From assembly GCF_018531465.1 (NCBI RefSeq), contig NZ_JAHDTF010000010.1, forward strand, positions 204,933-268,932: a stretch of DNA of 64,000 nucleotides, given 5' to 3'. Both the position numbers and the translations under genes were made by a program. Origin of the DNA: Sphaerisporangium fuscum (lineage in GTDB: Bacteria > Actinomycetota > Actinomycetes > Streptosporangiales > Streptosporangiaceae). Numbering within the stretch: position 1 is the first letter of the stretch; each line of letters opens with the position of its first letter. The notes under the pieces are model-generated. The model worked only from the letters and a program-made list of their open reading frames with translations, was not told where the DNA came from and did not search any database. This document shows positions 16,701 to 26,212 of the stretch, in pieces.

Positions 16701-19451
16701 ATGACGACGCCTGCGGAACGCTACGCCGCCTTCCGTGAGAAGCACGCCGGCAGCGGGCCCGCGCTCCACTCCTTCCGCGGTCTGTACGACTTCGAGCTCG
16801 ACGAGTTCCAGCTCGACGCCTGCCGGGCGCTGGAGGCGGGCGACGGTGTGCTGGTGGCGGCCCCGACCGGCTCGGGCAAGACGGTCGTCGGCGAGTTCGC
16901 CGTCCATCTGGCCCTGGAGCAGGGCAGCAAGTGCTTCTACACCACGCCGATCAAGGCGCTGTCCAACCAGAAGTACAACGACCTCGTGCGCCGCTACGGC
17001 CCGAAGAAGGTCGGCCTGCTCACCGGGGACAACAGCGTCAACGGCGACGCGCCCATCGTGGTCATGACCACCGAGGTGCTGCGCAACATGCTGTACGCGG
17101 GCTCCTCCACCCTCGCCGGGCTCAGCCACGTCGTCATGGACGAGGTGCACTACCTCGCCGACCGGTTCCGCGGAGCCGTCTGGGAAGAGGTGATCATCCA
17201 CCTCCCCGAGTCGGTGCGCGTCGTCGCCCTGTCGGCGACCGTCAGCAACGCCGAGGAGTTCGGCGAGTGGCTCGGCGAGGTGCGCGGCGACACCACGGTG
17301 ATCGTCGACGAGCACCGGCCCGTGCCGCTGTGGCAGCACATGCTGGTCGGCGACCGGCTGTACGACCTGTTCGTCGACGAGGACAACCGGCCGCGCATCA
17401 ACCCCTCGCTGATGCGGATCTCCCGCGACGAGCAGCGCCTGGCCCAGGCGCGCGGCCGGCGCGGCTACACCCGGCCGCGCCGCGGCGCGAACATGGTCAG
17501 CCGGTCCGACGCGATCGAGAAGCTCGACTCCGAGGGGCTGCTGCCGGCGATCACGTTCATCTTCTCGCGGGCGGGCTGCGACGCGGCCGTCCTGCAGTGC
17601 CTGCACGCCGGCATCCGGCTCACCACCGACAGCGAGCGCCACGAGATCCGCCAGATCGTCGACGAGCGCACCGCCCACCTGCCCGACGAGGACCTGTCGG
17701 TGCTCGGTTACCTCGAATGGCGCGACTGCCTGGAGCGGGGCCTCGCCGCCCACCACGCGGGCATGCTCCCGGCCTTCAAGGAGGTCGTCGAGGAGCTGTT
17801 CACCCGCGGCCTGGTGAAGGCGGTGTTCGCCACCGAGACCCTCGCGCTCGGCATCAACATGCCCGCGCGGTCGGTGGTGATCGAGAAGCTCGACAAGTGG
17901 AACGGCGAGACCCACGCCGACCTGACGCCGGGGGAGTACACCCAGCTCACCGGGCGGGCGGGGCGGCGCGGCATCGACGTCGAGGGGCACGCCGTGGTGG
18001 CCTGGCAGCCCGGCATGGACCCCGTCGCGGTCGCCGGCCTCGCCAGCACCCGCACCTACCCGCTGCGCTCCAGCTTCCGCCCGTCGTACAACATGGCGGT
18101 CAACCTCGTCGGCCAGGTCGGCAGGGAGCGGGCCCGCACGCTGCTGGAGTCGTCGTTCGCCCAGTTCCAGGCCGACCGGGCCGTGGTGGGCATCGCCAAG
18201 CAGGTACGGCGGTCCGAGGAGGCCCTCGAAGGGTACGCGCAGGCGATGACCTGCCACCTCGGCGACTTCCAGGAGTACGCCCGGATGCGCCGGGAGCTGT
18301 CGGACCGGGAGGCCGAGCTGTCGCGCCGGCGCGGCTCGGCGCGGCGGGCGCAGGCCGTCCGGTCGCTGGAGGCGCTGAAGCCGGGCGACGTGATCCGCGT
18401 CCCCGGGGGCCGGCGCGCCGGCTTGGCGGTCATCCTCGATCCGGGTCTCACGATGCGCACCGAAGGGCCCTCGCCGCTGGTGCTCACGATCGGCAAGCAG
18501 GTCAAGCGGCTGTCGGCGGCCGATTTCCCGGTGCCGGTGGAGCCGGTCGAGCGGTTGCGCATCCCCAAGAACTTCAACCCGCGCGCCCCCAAGGACCGCG
18601 CCAACCTCGTCGCGACCCTGCACGCCAAGATCGGCGACCGTGACCTCGGCCGCCCCGTCCGGGCCCGCGACCACGACGCCGAGGCCATGCTGGCCCGGGG
18701 CGCCACGCCCGGCACCCCCGAGTGGGAGATCGCCGAGCTGCGCCGCGAGCTGCGCGCCCACCCCTGCCACGGGTGCGACGAGCGCGAGGACCACGCCCGC
18801 TGGGCCGAGCGCTACCACAAGCTGCTCCGCGAGACCGAAGGGCTGCGGCGGCGGGTCGAGAGCAGATCGCACGTGATCGCCCGTACGTTCGACCGGGTGT
18901 GCGGGGTGCTCGACCAGCTCGGGTACCTCGACGGCGAGACCGTGACGCCCGAGGGCCGCCGGCTCGCCCAGCTCTACACCGAGCTCGACCTGCTCACCTC
19001 CGAGTGCCTGCGCGCCGGCATCTGGGAGGAGCTCGACCCGGCCGAGCTGACCGCCTGCGTGTCGTCCCTGGTGTTCGAGTCACGGCAGGCCGACGACGCC
19101 CGGCCGCCCAAGATCCCACAGGGACGCGCCAAGGACGCCCTGGGGGCCATGGTGCGCATCTTCGCCGAGCTGGAGGACATCGAGCGCGACCACGCCCTGC
19201 AGTTCATCAGGGAGCCCGACCTGGGGTTCGCGTGGGTGGCGTTCCGGTGGGCCAAGGGGCACAGCCTCGACGCGGTGCTCACCGACGGCGACCTCGCGGC
19301 GGGCGACTTCGTGCGCTGGGTCAAGCAGCTGATCGACCTGCTCGACCAGGTCGGCAAGGCCGCCCCCCAGAACAGCAAGGTCAAGCAGAACGCCGGGAAG
19401 GCCATCGACTCCCTGCGCCGGGGCGTCGTCGCCTACTCCTCGGTCGGCTGA
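16701..19451 (+). CDS. Ski2/Mtr4-like DEAD/DEAH-box RNA helicase
   Basis: A 916-residue superfamily 2 helicase, the actinobacterial HelY type. Walker A is VLVAAPTGSGKTVV at about residues 50-63, motif Ia is FYTTPIKALSNQKYNDL, the DEVH box is HVVMDEVHYLADRFRG at about residues 142-157, motif III VVALSATVSN, and motifs V-VI ALGINMPARSVVIEKLDKW plus QLTGRAGRRGID. The C-terminal rRNA-processing arch/DSHCT region ends VAYSSVG. ATG 16701 is chosen because conserved sequence starts there and a -10 box precedes it, although the frame is open 900 bases further upstream. It likely unwinds structured RNA for decay together with a nuclease such as the RNB protein next door. Confidence 0.93.
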   Translation: MTTPAERYAAFREKHAGSGPALHSFRGLYDFELDEFQLDACRALEAGDGVLVAAPTGSGKTVVGEFAVHLALEQGSKCFYTTPIKALSNQKYNDLVRRYGPKKVGLLTGDNSVNGDAPIVVMTTEVLRNMLYAGSSTLAGLSHVVMDEVHYLADRFRGAVWEEVIIHLPESVRVVALSATVSNAEEFGEWLGEVRGDTTVIVDEHRPVPLWQHMLVGDRLYDLFVDEDNRPRINPSLMRISRDEQRLAQARGRRGYTRPRRGANMVSRSDAIEKLDSEGLLPAITFIFSRAGCDAAVLQCLHAGIRLTTDSERHEIRQIVDERTAHLPDEDLSVLGYLEWRDCLERGLAAHHAGMLPAFKEVVEELFTRGLVKAVFATETLALGINMPARSVVIEKLDKWNGETHADLTPGEYTQLTGRAGRRGIDVEGHAVVAWQPGMDPVAVAGLASTRTYPLRSSFRPSYNMAVNLVGQVGRERARTLLESSFAQFQADRAVVGIAKQVRRSEEALEGYAQAMTCHLGDFQEYARMRRELSDREAELSRRRGSARRAQAVRSLEALKPGDVIRVPGGRRAGLAVILDPGLTMRTEGPSPLVLTIGKQVKRLSAADFPVPVEPVERLRIPKNFNPRAPKDRANLVATLHAKIGDRDLGRPVRARDHDAEAMLARGATPGTPEWEIAELRRELRAHPCHGCDEREDHARWAERYHKLLRETEGLRRRVESRSHVIARTFDRVCGVLDQLGYLDGETVTPEGRRLAQLYTELDLLTSECLRAGIWEELDPAELTACVSSLVFESRQADDARPPKIPQGRAKDALGAMVRIFAELEDIERDHALQFIREPDLGFAWVAFRWAKGHSLDAVLTDGDLAAGDFVRWVKQLIDLLDQVGKAAPQNSKVKQNAGKAIDSLRRGVVAYSSVG

Positions 19452-19459
19452 CCACTGTC

Positions 19460-19493
19460 GTTCCCCGCTCGGCGGCGTCTCCGAGCGGGGAAC
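19460..19493. terminator. Bidirectional terminator hairpin
   Basis: A perfect 13-base stem, GTTCCCCGCTCGG pairing with CCGAGCGGGGAAC, with an eight-base loop, sits between the convergent helicase and RNB genes, nine bases after the helicase stop. No T-run follows, as is common in high-GC genomes. Confidence 0.75.
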
Positions 19494-19505
19494 TTGCGGG
19501 TCGGG

Positions 19506-20927
19506 TCAGGCGACGGTGAAGCGGACCTCCCGGGTGGTGAGGTCGGCGCGAGTGAGGCGTACCTGGATCTTCTCGCCGAGGGGAAGGCCGTCGCCGTCGC
19601 AGCGGGCGACCACCGCGGGGTCGGTGATTTGCACGACGCCGCCGGGCCTGCCCTCCTGGACGTCCACCACCACCGCGTCGAAGGTCTGCCCGACCTTGTC
19701 GCGCAGCACGAACGCCTCCACCAGGTCGACGCACGCGCGCTCGACGGCGGAGGCCCGGTGCCCGGCTCCGGTCATGAGCGACGGCAGCTCCTCCAGTGCC
19801 TGCTGGACGGGCTCGGGCACCGGCACGCCCTCGGCCACCGCCAGGCACACCTCGGTGCCGTAGCGATCGACGAGCCGGCGCAGCGGGGCGGTCACGTGGG
19901 CGTAGGGCGCGGCCACCGCGGCGTGGGTGGCGTCCTTCGGCGGCTCGCCGTTGAAGGCGGTGTACCCGGCGCCGCGCAGCAGCGCCGCCGACTCCCGCAG
20001 GAACGCCGCGTTCGCCGGGATCTTGGGGTCGAGGTTCGCCACGGCCTCCCCGAAGCTCTCGCCGTCCGCCCACGGCACGCCGAGGGCGGCGGCGATGCGG
20101 CGGACCCGGTCCGACGTCTCGCGTGGAGCCGGCGGCAGCGTGCGGAGCACGCCCATCTCGGCGTCGAGCATCATCGCGGCGGCGGCCATGCCGGTCATCA
20201 GCGAGATCTGGGCGTTCCACGCCTCGGCCGGCAGCGGGGTGCGGAACTCCACGCGGTAGCCGTCGCCGTGCGCGACGACCTCCTGCTCGGGCGTGGGCAG
20301 CGACACCCCGCCCCGCTCGCGTTCGAGCTCCGACCGCAGCGCGCCCACGACCGGCAGCAGCCGCAGCGTGCCGTCGGCGGTGCCGGTGTCGAGGGCCGCC
20401 TGCACGTAGTCGTAGTCGAGCCGCTCCCGGCTGCGCACCAGGGCGCGCGTCACGTCGGCCCCGATGGTGCGCCCGTCGGCGTCGAGGTCGAGGCACCACA
20501 GCGCCGCCGGGCGGGTGACGCCGGGCAGCAGGCTCGCGGCCCCCTCCGACAGGACGGCCGGGTGCAGCGGGACACGGGTGTCCGGCATGTAGACCGTCTC
20601 GCCGCGCTTCCTCGCCTCGGCGTCGATCGCGCCGCCCGGCCGGACGAACGAGCCGACGTCGGCGATGGCGTACCAGACGCGGAAGCCCCGCGGCCGCTCC
20701 TCGATGCACAGCGCCTGGTCGAGGTCCATCGACCCGGGCGGGTCGACCGTCAGGAGCGGCAGGTCGGTGCGGTCGGGGAGGGAGGGGAGGGCGGCCGAGG
20801 CCGCCCGCTCGGCCTCCTCCAGCACCGCCGCCGGGAACTCCTCGGGAAGCTCCAGCTCACCGCGGATACGCTCGAAGCCCTCGGCGAGCCTCGGAGCCTC
20901 GGACACATGAATCGCTCTGTGACGCAC
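19506..20927 (-). CDS. RNB-domain exoribonuclease (RNase II/R family, short form)
   Basis: A 473-residue RNB protein. The catalytic metal-binding segment is LLTVDPPGSMDLDQALCIEE at about residues 59-78, with the four conserved aspartates, followed by GFRVWYAIADVGSFVRPGG and ETVYMPDTRVPLHPAVLSEG. ARG/Tyr-type end contacts appear as FNGEPPKDATHAAVAAPYAHVTAPLRRLVDRYG. The N-terminal cold-shock domains of full RNase R are absent and the C-terminal S1-like region is short, as in the actinobacterial version. It degrades RNA 3' to 5'. Its stop faces the helicase stop across a strong terminator. Confidence 0.92.
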   Translation of the reverse strand: MRHRAIHVSEAPRLAEGFERIRGELELPEEFPAAVLEEAERAASAALPSLPDRTDLPLLTVDPPGSMDLDQALCIEERPRGFRVWYAIADVGSFVRPGGAIDAEARKRGETVYMPDTRVPLHPAVLSEGAASLLPGVTRPAALWCLDLDADGRTIGADVTRALVRSRERLDYDYVQAALDTGTADGTLRLLPVVGALRSELERERGGVSLPTPEQEVVAHGDGYRVEFRTPLPAEAWNAQISLMTGMAAAAMMLDAEMGVLRTLPPAPRETSDRVRRIAAALGVPWADGESFGEAVANLDPKIPANAAFLRESAALLRGAGYTAFNGEPPKDATHAAVAAPYAHVTAPLRRLVDRYGTEVCLAVAEGVPVPEPVQQALEELPSLMTGAGHRASAVERACVDLVEAFVLRDKVGQTFDAVVVDVQEGRPGGVVQITDPAVVARCDGDGLPLGEKIQVRLTRADLTTREVRFTVA

Positions 20928-21007
20928 AAACCAGGATCTTAGGCGCTTTCCATCCCGCGTACCTGGGCCCGCTCCCGCACCGGGCCGGGAGCGGCCGGAA
21001 GGTGCGG

Positions 21008-21913
21008 TCAGCCGGCGAGGGCGGCCAGCAGGCGGTTGAGGGGGCCGTCGAGGCCGTAGCGGTCGGCCAGGGCGACCAGTGCCTCGGGATCGCGCGCGGC
21101 GACCGGGCGGGCCAGAGGGACGTCGGGGAGCGGCGCGTCGTGCGCCACCTTGACGACCTTCGGCGCCACCTCGAGGTAGTCGCGGGCGTTGGCGAGCTTG
21201 GTGCGGCTCCCCGCCGGGAAGCCCTCGGCCACGCCGTCGTCGAGCGCCTCCAGGATGGCGGCCAGCGAGCCGAACCGGGTGACGAGGGCGGCGGCGGTCT
21301 TGTCGCCGACCCCGGGCACACCCGGCAGGCCGTCGCTGGGGTCACCGCGCAGCGTGGCGTAGTCGGCGTAGGCCCGGCCCGGGATGCCGTACTTGGCGGT
21401 CACCTGCGCCTCGTCGAACACCTGCAGGTTGCGGATGCCCTTGATCGTGTAGAGGACGCGGCACGGCTGGGCGTCGTTCACGAGCTGGAACAGGTCGCGG
21501 TCGCCGGTGACGATGTCGACGGGCCCGGTGGCGCGGGCCGCGCAGGTGCCGATCACGTCGTCGGCCTCGTACCCCGGGACGCCGATGCGGGCGATGCCGA
21601 CGGCGTCGAGCACCCGCTCGATGACGGGGACCTGCGGCTCGAGCGTGTCGGGCACCTCCTCCTGGTCGCCGGTGGCGACCCGGTGGGCCTTGTAGGAGGG
21701 GATGGCCGCCACGCGGAACGCGGGCCGCCAGTCGGCGTCCATGCACGCGACGAGCTCGCCGGGGGAGTTGGCCCGGACCAGCGTGGCGATCATGTCGATC
21801 AGCCCCCGGACGGCGTTCACCGGCATGCCGTCCGGCGCGGTCATCGACTCGGGCACCCCGTAGAACGCCCGGAAGTACAACGAGGGAGTGTCGAGAAGCA
21901 TCAACCCTGGCAT
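21008..21913 (-). CDS. Stand-alone 5'-3' exonuclease / flap nuclease (PIN-H3TH)
   Basis: A 301-residue protein homologous to the N-terminal 5' nuclease domain of DNA polymerase I. MPGLMLLDTPSLYFRAFYGV opens the PIN fold; metal ligands appear in ACMDADWRPAFR, GIPGYEADDVIGTCA-like GVPGYEADDVIGTCA, and VDIVTGDRDLFQLVND; the helix-hairpin-helix H3TH is GDPSDGLPGVPGVGDKTAAA at about residues 188-207. It should remove RNA primers or 5' flaps. ATG 21913 is preferred because the protein fold starts there, although the frame is open far upstream. It is divergent from the M24 peptidase. Confidence 0.93.
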   Translation of the reverse strand: MPGLMLLDTPSLYFRAFYGVPESMTAPDGMPVNAVRGLIDMIATLVRANSPGELVACMDADWRPAFRVAAIPSYKAHRVATGDQEEVPDTLEPQVPVIERVLDAVGIARIGVPGYEADDVIGTCAARATGPVDIVTGDRDLFQLVNDAQPCRVLYTIKGIRNLQVFDEAQVTAKYGIPGRAYADYATLRGDPSDGLPGVPGVGDKTAAALVTRFGSLAAILEALDDGVAEGFPAGSRTKLANARDYLEVAPKVVKVAHDAPLPDVPLARPVAARDPEALVALADRYGLDGPLNRLLAALAG

Positions 21914-22033
21914 GACCCCATCCTTGCAGCCCACACCGACGAAACGGCACCGGTACCACCCCCGGACTCGGGCCGGGCCGCCCGCGTCACGGGGGGTGGG
22001 AGTGATCGATCGGGGTGGAATACATTGGGCGGT

Positions 22034-23149
22034 GTGACTACGACCCCTTCTGACCTTTACCCTGTGAGCCGCCTGGCCGCCGTGCGCGAGGCGGTCGGCG
22101 CCGCCGGGATCGGCGCCCTCCTGCTGACGCCGGGAGCCGACCTGCGGTACGTCACCGGCTACGACGCCCTTCCGCTCGAGCGGCTCACCTGCCTGGTGGT
22201 GCCCGCCGAGGGGGAGGCGTTCATAATGGTGCCCAGGCTCGAGATCCCCGCGGCCGAGCACTCGCCCGCCGCCCGGCTCGGCCTGGAGTTCGTGGCGTGG
22301 GACGAGACCGACGACCCGTACTCCGTGGTCGCCGGCAGGATCGGGCAGGTCGCCACCATCGGGCTGGCCGAGCGCATGTGGGCCATGCACTCGCTGCGCT
22401 TCCGCTCCGTCCTCCCCGGCGCCGAGCAGGTGCTCGCCACGTCGGTGCTGAGGGGCCTGCGCACGCGCAAGAGCCCGGCGGAGGCCGCGGCGCTGCGTGA
22501 GGCGGGCGCGGCCATCGACGCCGTCCACGCCCAGGTGCCGCAGTTCCTGAAGGCCGGGCGCACCGAGCGCGAGGTCGGCCGCGACATCGCCGAGGCGATC
22601 CTCGCCGCCGGGCACGCCACCGTCGACTTCGTGATCGTGGCCTCCGGCCCGAACGGCGCGAGCCCCCACCACGAGCTCTCCGACCGTGTCATCCAGGCCG
22701 GCGAGCCGGTGGTGATCGACATCGGCGGCCAGATGCCGAGCGGCTACTGCTCCGACTCCACCCGCGTGTACTGCGTGGGTGAGCCGCCCGCCGACTTCGC
22801 GGAGTACTACGAGGTGCTGCGCCGCGCCCAGGACGCCGCCTGCGAGGCCGTGCGCCCGGGCGTGTCGTGCGAGTCGATCGACGCGGCGGCCAGGGAGGTC
22901 ATCGCCGAGGCCGGGTACGGCGACCACTTCATCCACCGCACCGGTCACGGCATCGGCCTGGAGACCCACGAGGAGCCCTACATCGTGGCGGGCAACACCG
23001 AGCCGCTCGCGCCGGGCTTCGCGTTCTCGGTCGAGCCGGGCATCTACCTGTCGGGCCGGCACGGCGCGCGCATCGAGGACATCCTGATCTGCACCGAGGA
23101 CGGTGGCGAGCGCCTCAACAACCGGCCTCGCGAGCTCGTCGTGGTCTGA
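22034..23149 (+). CDS. M24 family aminopeptidase (Xaa-Pro peptidase type)
   Basis: A 371-residue two-domain peptidase. The N-terminal creatinase-like domain (LYPVSRLAAVREAVGAAGIG...YVTGYDALPLERLTCLVV) precedes the pita-bread catalytic domain. The dinuclear metal ligands are visible: VVIDIGGQMPSGYCSDSTR (two Asp), FIHRTGHGIGLETHEEP (His), FSVEPGIYLSGRHGARIED (Glu, Glu). It probably cleaves Xaa-Pro dipeptides or peptides in the cytoplasm. GTG 22034 is the start; TACATT at 22021-22026 is a -10 box seven bases upstream, so the message is probably leaderless. Confidence 0.93.
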   Translation: MTTTPSDLYPVSRLAAVREAVGAAGIGALLLTPGADLRYVTGYDALPLERLTCLVVPAEGEAFIMVPRLEIPAAEHSPAARLGLEFVAWDETDDPYSVVAGRIGQVATIGLAERMWAMHSLRFRSVLPGAEQVLATSVLRGLRTRKSPAEAAALREAGAAIDAVHAQVPQFLKAGRTEREVGRDIAEAILAAGHATVDFVIVASGPNGASPHHELSDRVIQAGEPVVIDIGGQMPSGYCSDSTRVYCVGEPPADFAEYYEVLRRAQDAACEAVRPGVSCESIDAAAREVIAEAGYGDHFIHRTGHGIGLETHEEPYIVAGNTEPLAPGFAFSVEPGIYLSGRHGARIEDILICTEDGGERLNNRPRELVVV

Positions 23150-23186
23150 TCGCCCGGTTCCACCATGCGGGTCCCGAGCGGCCCGA

Positions 23187-23216
23187 GAAGCCCGGATCAT
23201 CGCTGGTCCGGGCTTC
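23187..23216. terminator. Bidirectional terminator hairpin
   Basis: A perfect 10-base stem, GAAGCCCGGA pairing with TCCGGGCTTC around a 10-base loop, lies in the 74-base gap between the convergent M24 peptidase and TetR genes. Confidence 0.75.
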
Positions 23217-23223
23217 GCCCTGT

Positions 23224-23865
23224 TCAGGGGGGCGGGTAGAGGAGGGTGAAGGCGCGGAGGACGGCTTCTGTGTGCCGGCTGAAACGGCCCTCGTCGAACG
23301 GGGTGCCGGGGTCGTTGGCCAGTTGCTGGGTGACCACCCCGGCCAGCAGCACCCCCAGCATCTCGCGGCCTTCGTCGCTGTCGGCGCCGGGGTGCAGCCC
23401 GCCGAGGCGGACGGCCTCGGCCACCAGGTCGCCGATCTGGCCGACCGCCTCCAGCGCCGGCGCGTAGGCCTCGGGTGAGGGCTCGAACCCCGGGACGGGG
23501 CGCCAGAAGAGCAGCTGGGCGACCGCCGGGTGCTCGACCCCCCATCGCATGCCGGCCGTGACGGCGCCGAACAGCGCGGGCAGGCCGGGCTCGCGGCCCG
23601 CCGCGCCCCGGCGCAGCGCCGCCAGGAAGTCGCGCTGCCCCTGGGCGAACACCGCGTCGTACACCGCGTGCCGGGACGGGAAGTACTTGTAGACCGAGGG
23701 CGGCTGGATGCCCAAGCGCCGGGCCACCGCCGACAGGCTGAGACCGGCCGCGCCCTCCTCCGCCATCAGCTCGACGGCGATCTCGAGGATCTCGGCCTTG
23801 GTCTCGGCGCGCCGCCGCCCGCGCCGGTCGCCGCCCGCTTCCTTGATGCCCTCCATGCCGCCCAT
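23224..23865 (-). CDS. TetR family transcriptional regulator
   Basis: A 213-residue TetR regulator. The HTH is ETKAEILEIAVELMAEEG, then LSLSAVARRLGIQPPSVYKYFPSRHAVYDAVF (about residues 38-69), a canonical match. The C-terminal TetR_C-like domain contains GVEHPAVAQLLFWRPVPGFEPS. ATG 23865 is used; MEGIKEAG at 23856 is an alternative. It is divergent from the UvrA-like gene at 23925, and the 59-base gap is a dense set of inverted repeats, so it very probably represses itself and the UvrA-like protein. Confidence 0.9.
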   Translation of the reverse strand: MGGMEGIKEAGGDRRGRRRAETKAEILEIAVELMAEEGAAGLSLSAVARRLGIQPPSVYKYFPSRHAVYDAVFAQGQRDFLAALRRGAAGREPGLPALFGAVTAGMRWGVEHPAVAQLLFWRPVPGFEPSPEAYAPALEAVGQIGDLVAEAVRLGGLHPGADSDEGREMLGVLLAGVVTQQLANDPGTPFDEGRFSRHTEAVLRAFTLLYPPP

Positions 23866-23876
23866 AGTACTATTGG

Positions 23877-23900
23877 TAATAGCCTTAGCTATAGCTATTA
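23877..23900. promoter_or_regulatory. Nested operator palindromes between TetR and UvrA-like genes
   Basis: TAATAGC at 23877-23883 and GCTATTA at 23894-23900 form an inverted repeat, and inside it TAGCTATAGCTA (23886-23897) is a perfect 12-base palindrome. The segment is strikingly AT-rich against its surroundings and covers the promoter space of both divergent genes. Confidence 0.65.
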
Positions 23901-23924
23901 GCCATAGCCGTGAAGGAGGACAGG

Positions 23925-26207
23925 GTGGGCATCGGCCAGGCGGAGCGGTCCGCCATCGTGATCAGCGGAGCGCGGGAGAACAACCTCAAGGACGTCTCGG
24001 TGCGGATCCCGAAAGGACTGCTGACCGTCTTCACCGGAGTGTCGGGATCCGGCAAGTCGTCGATCGTCTTCGACACCATCGCCGTGGAGTCGCAGCGCCA
24101 GTTGAACGAGGCCTTCCCGGCGTACCTCCGGAACCGGTTGCCCCACTACGAGCGGCCCCGCGCCGAGGCGATCGAGAACCTCTCGCCCGCGATCGTCGTC
24201 GACCAGAGGCACGTCGGCGGCAACTCCCGTTCCACGGTCGGGACGATGACGGAGATCCACCCCATCCTCCGGGTGCTGTTCTCCCGCCACGGCTCGCCCA
24301 GCGCCGGGCACTCCAGCGCGTACTCCTTCAACGACCCCCAGGGCATGTGCCCGGAGTGCGAGGGGCTGGGCCACGTCGTCCGCCTGGACCTGCGGGAACT
24401 GCTCGACGAGGACAAGTCGCTCGGCGAGGGGGCGATCCGGTTTCCGGCGTTCGCCGTCGGCACCGCCACCTGGCAGCTGTACGCCGAGTCGGGACTGTTC
24501 GACCCCGACAAGCCGCTGCGCGACTTCACCGAGGCCGAGCGCGAGCTGCTGCTGTACGGCGGCGGGTTCAAGGTCGCCCGCGCCAGCCGCCGCGGCGTCT
24601 ACCAGAACGAGTACGAAGGCGTCGTCGGGATCATGAACCGGCGCTACCTCAAGCGCGCCCCGGGCGCGGGCACCGGCAAGACGCAGCAGGCCCTGGAGCG
24701 CCTCACCACGCGGGGCCGCTGCCCGGCCTGCGGCGGCGCCCGGCTCAACCAGGCCGCCCTGGCCTCCACCATCGGCGGGCACACCATCGCCGACCACTGC
24801 GCCATGGAGGTGACCGACCTCATCGCTGAACTGGAACGGATCGACGACCCGGTGGCGGTCCCCGTCGCGACCGCCGCGCTCGCCGCGCTGCGCCGCCTCG
24901 AGACCTTCGGGCTCGGCTACCTCAGCCTCGACCGCGAGACCTCCACCCTGTCGGGCGGGGAGGCGCAGCGGCTGAAGACGGTGCGCCACCTGGGATCGAG
25001 CCTGACCGGCATGACCTACATCTTCGACGAGCCCAGCACCGGACTGCACCCGCGCGACGTGCGCCGGCTGGGCGAGCTGCTGCTCGGACTGCGCGACCGC
25101 GGCAACACCGTCCTGGTGGTCGAGCACGACCCCCACGTCATCGCCCTGGCCGACCACGTGATCGACATGGGCCCCGCCGCCGGGACGGACGGCGGGCAGG
25201 TGCTCTTCCAGGGCGGCGTGGCGGCGCTGCGCGAGGCCGGCACCCCGACCGGGCTGGCACTGAGCCGCCCGCTCACGGTGAAACGGTCCCCGCGCACCCC
25301 GTCCGGCGTACTGACCATCCGCGCCGCGAACCTGCACAACCTGCTCGACCTCACCGTCGGCATTCCCACAGGGGTGCTCACCGCGGTGACGGGCGTCGCC
25401 GGGTCGGGCAAGAGCACCCTGATCTCGAAGGTGTTCACCGCCCAGCACCCCCGGTCCGTCGTCGTCGACCAGTCGGCGATCGGCGGCTCCTCGCGCTCCA
25501 CCCCGGCCACCTACATCGGCGTCATGGACACCGTGCGGGAGCTGTTCGCCCAGGCGGGCGGGGCCGACCCGGCGCTGTTCAGCTTCAACTCCGCGGGCGC
25601 CTGCCCCGCCTGCCAGGGCAAGGGGTACGTCCAGACCGACCTGGCGTTCCTGGACCCGGTGACCACCGTGTGCGAGGTGTGCGAGGGCCGCCGGTTCCGC
25701 CCGGAGGCGCTGGCGCACCGGCTGCGCGGCAGGACCGTCGCCGAGGTGCTGGACCTGACGGTCGACCAGGCGCGCGGCTTCTTCACCGAACCGGCGGTGT
25801 CACGCGCGCTGGACACGCTCGGCGAGGTGGGGCTGGGCTATCTCACGCTCGGGCAGCCGCTCAGCACCCTCTCCGGGGGCGAGCGGCAGCGGCTCAAGCT
25901 GGCGACCCGGCTGCGGGAGTCGGGGGCGGTGTACGTGTTCGACGAGCCCACCGCCGGACTGCACGTCTCGGACGTCGACAGGCTGCTCGCCCTGCTCGAC
26001 CGCCTGGTCGACGGCGGCAACACCGTGATCGTGGTCGAGCACGACCTGCAGGTGATCGCGAACGCCGACTGGGTCGTCGACCTCGGCCCCGGGGCGGGAC
26101 GGCACGGCGGGCGGGTCCTCTACGAGGGCACGCCCGCCGGCCTGCTGACGGCCGACGGCTCCCACACGGCCGAATACCTGCGCCGGGAGGTGGCGGGCGC
26201 GGCCTGA
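23925..26207 (+). CDS. Short UvrA-like ABC ATPase (UvrA2/drug-resistance type)
   Basis: A 760-residue tandem ABC ATPase related to excinuclease UvrA but about 190 residues shorter than housekeeping UvrA. The first Walker A is [17 protein letters not shown] (about residues 32-48), the second [17 protein letters not shown]; signatures [18 protein letters not shown] and [18 protein letters not shown], and Walker [15 protein letters not shown] and [14 protein letters not shown] are intact. Zinc modules remain as [15 protein letters not shown] and CPACQGKGY...CEVCEG. GTG 23925 is chosen over 23910 because AAGGAGG lies five bases upstream. In the family, such proteins are linked to resistance to DNA-binding antibiotics. 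Divergent TetR control supports drug induction. Confidence 0.9.
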   Translation: MGIGQAERSAIVISGARENNLKDVSVRIPKGLLTVFTGVSGSGKSSIVFDTIAVESQRQLNEAFPAYLRNRLPHYERPRAEAIENLSPAIVVDQRHVGGNSRSTVGTMTEIHPILRVLFSRHGSPSAGHSSAYSFNDPQGMCPECEGLGHVVRLDLRELLDEDKSLGEGAIRFPAFAVGTATWQLYAESGLFDPDKPLRDFTEAERELLLYGGGFKVARASRRGVYQNEYEGVVGIMNRRYLKRAPGAGTGKTQQALERLTTRGRCPACGGARLNQAALASTIGGHTIADHCAMEVTDLIAELERIDDPVAVPVATAALAALRRLETFGLGYLSLDRETSTLSGGEAQRLKTVRHLGSSLTGMTYIFDEPSTGLHPRDVRRLGELLLGLRDRGNTVLVVEHDPHVIALADHVIDMGPAAGTDGGQVLFQGGVAALREAGTPTGLALSRPLTVKRSPRTPSGVLTIRAANLHNLLDLTVGIPTGVLTAVTGVAGSGKSTLISKVFTAQHPRSVVVDQSAIGGSSRSTPATYIGVMDTVRELFAQAGGADPALFSFNSAGACPACQGKGYVQTDLAFLDPVTTVCEVCEGRRFRPEALAHRLRGRTVAEVLDLTVDQARGFFTEPAVSRALDTLGEVGLGYLTLGQPLSTLSGGERQRLKLATRLRESGAVYVFDEPTAGLHVSDVDRLLALLDRLVDGGNTVIVVEHDLQVIANADWVVDLGPGAGRHGGRVLYEGTPAGLLTADGSHTAEYLRREVAGAA

Positions 26208-26212
26208 GCCCG

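Noticed and set aside
16404..18872. An 822-codon minus-strand frame opposite the helicase
   Set aside because: The plus strand has every helicase motif in order; the antisense product shows no domain.
21914..23545. Upstream extension of the 5'-3' exonuclease frame
   Set aside because: It overlaps the M24 peptidase on the other strand; the PIN fold begins at ATG 21913.
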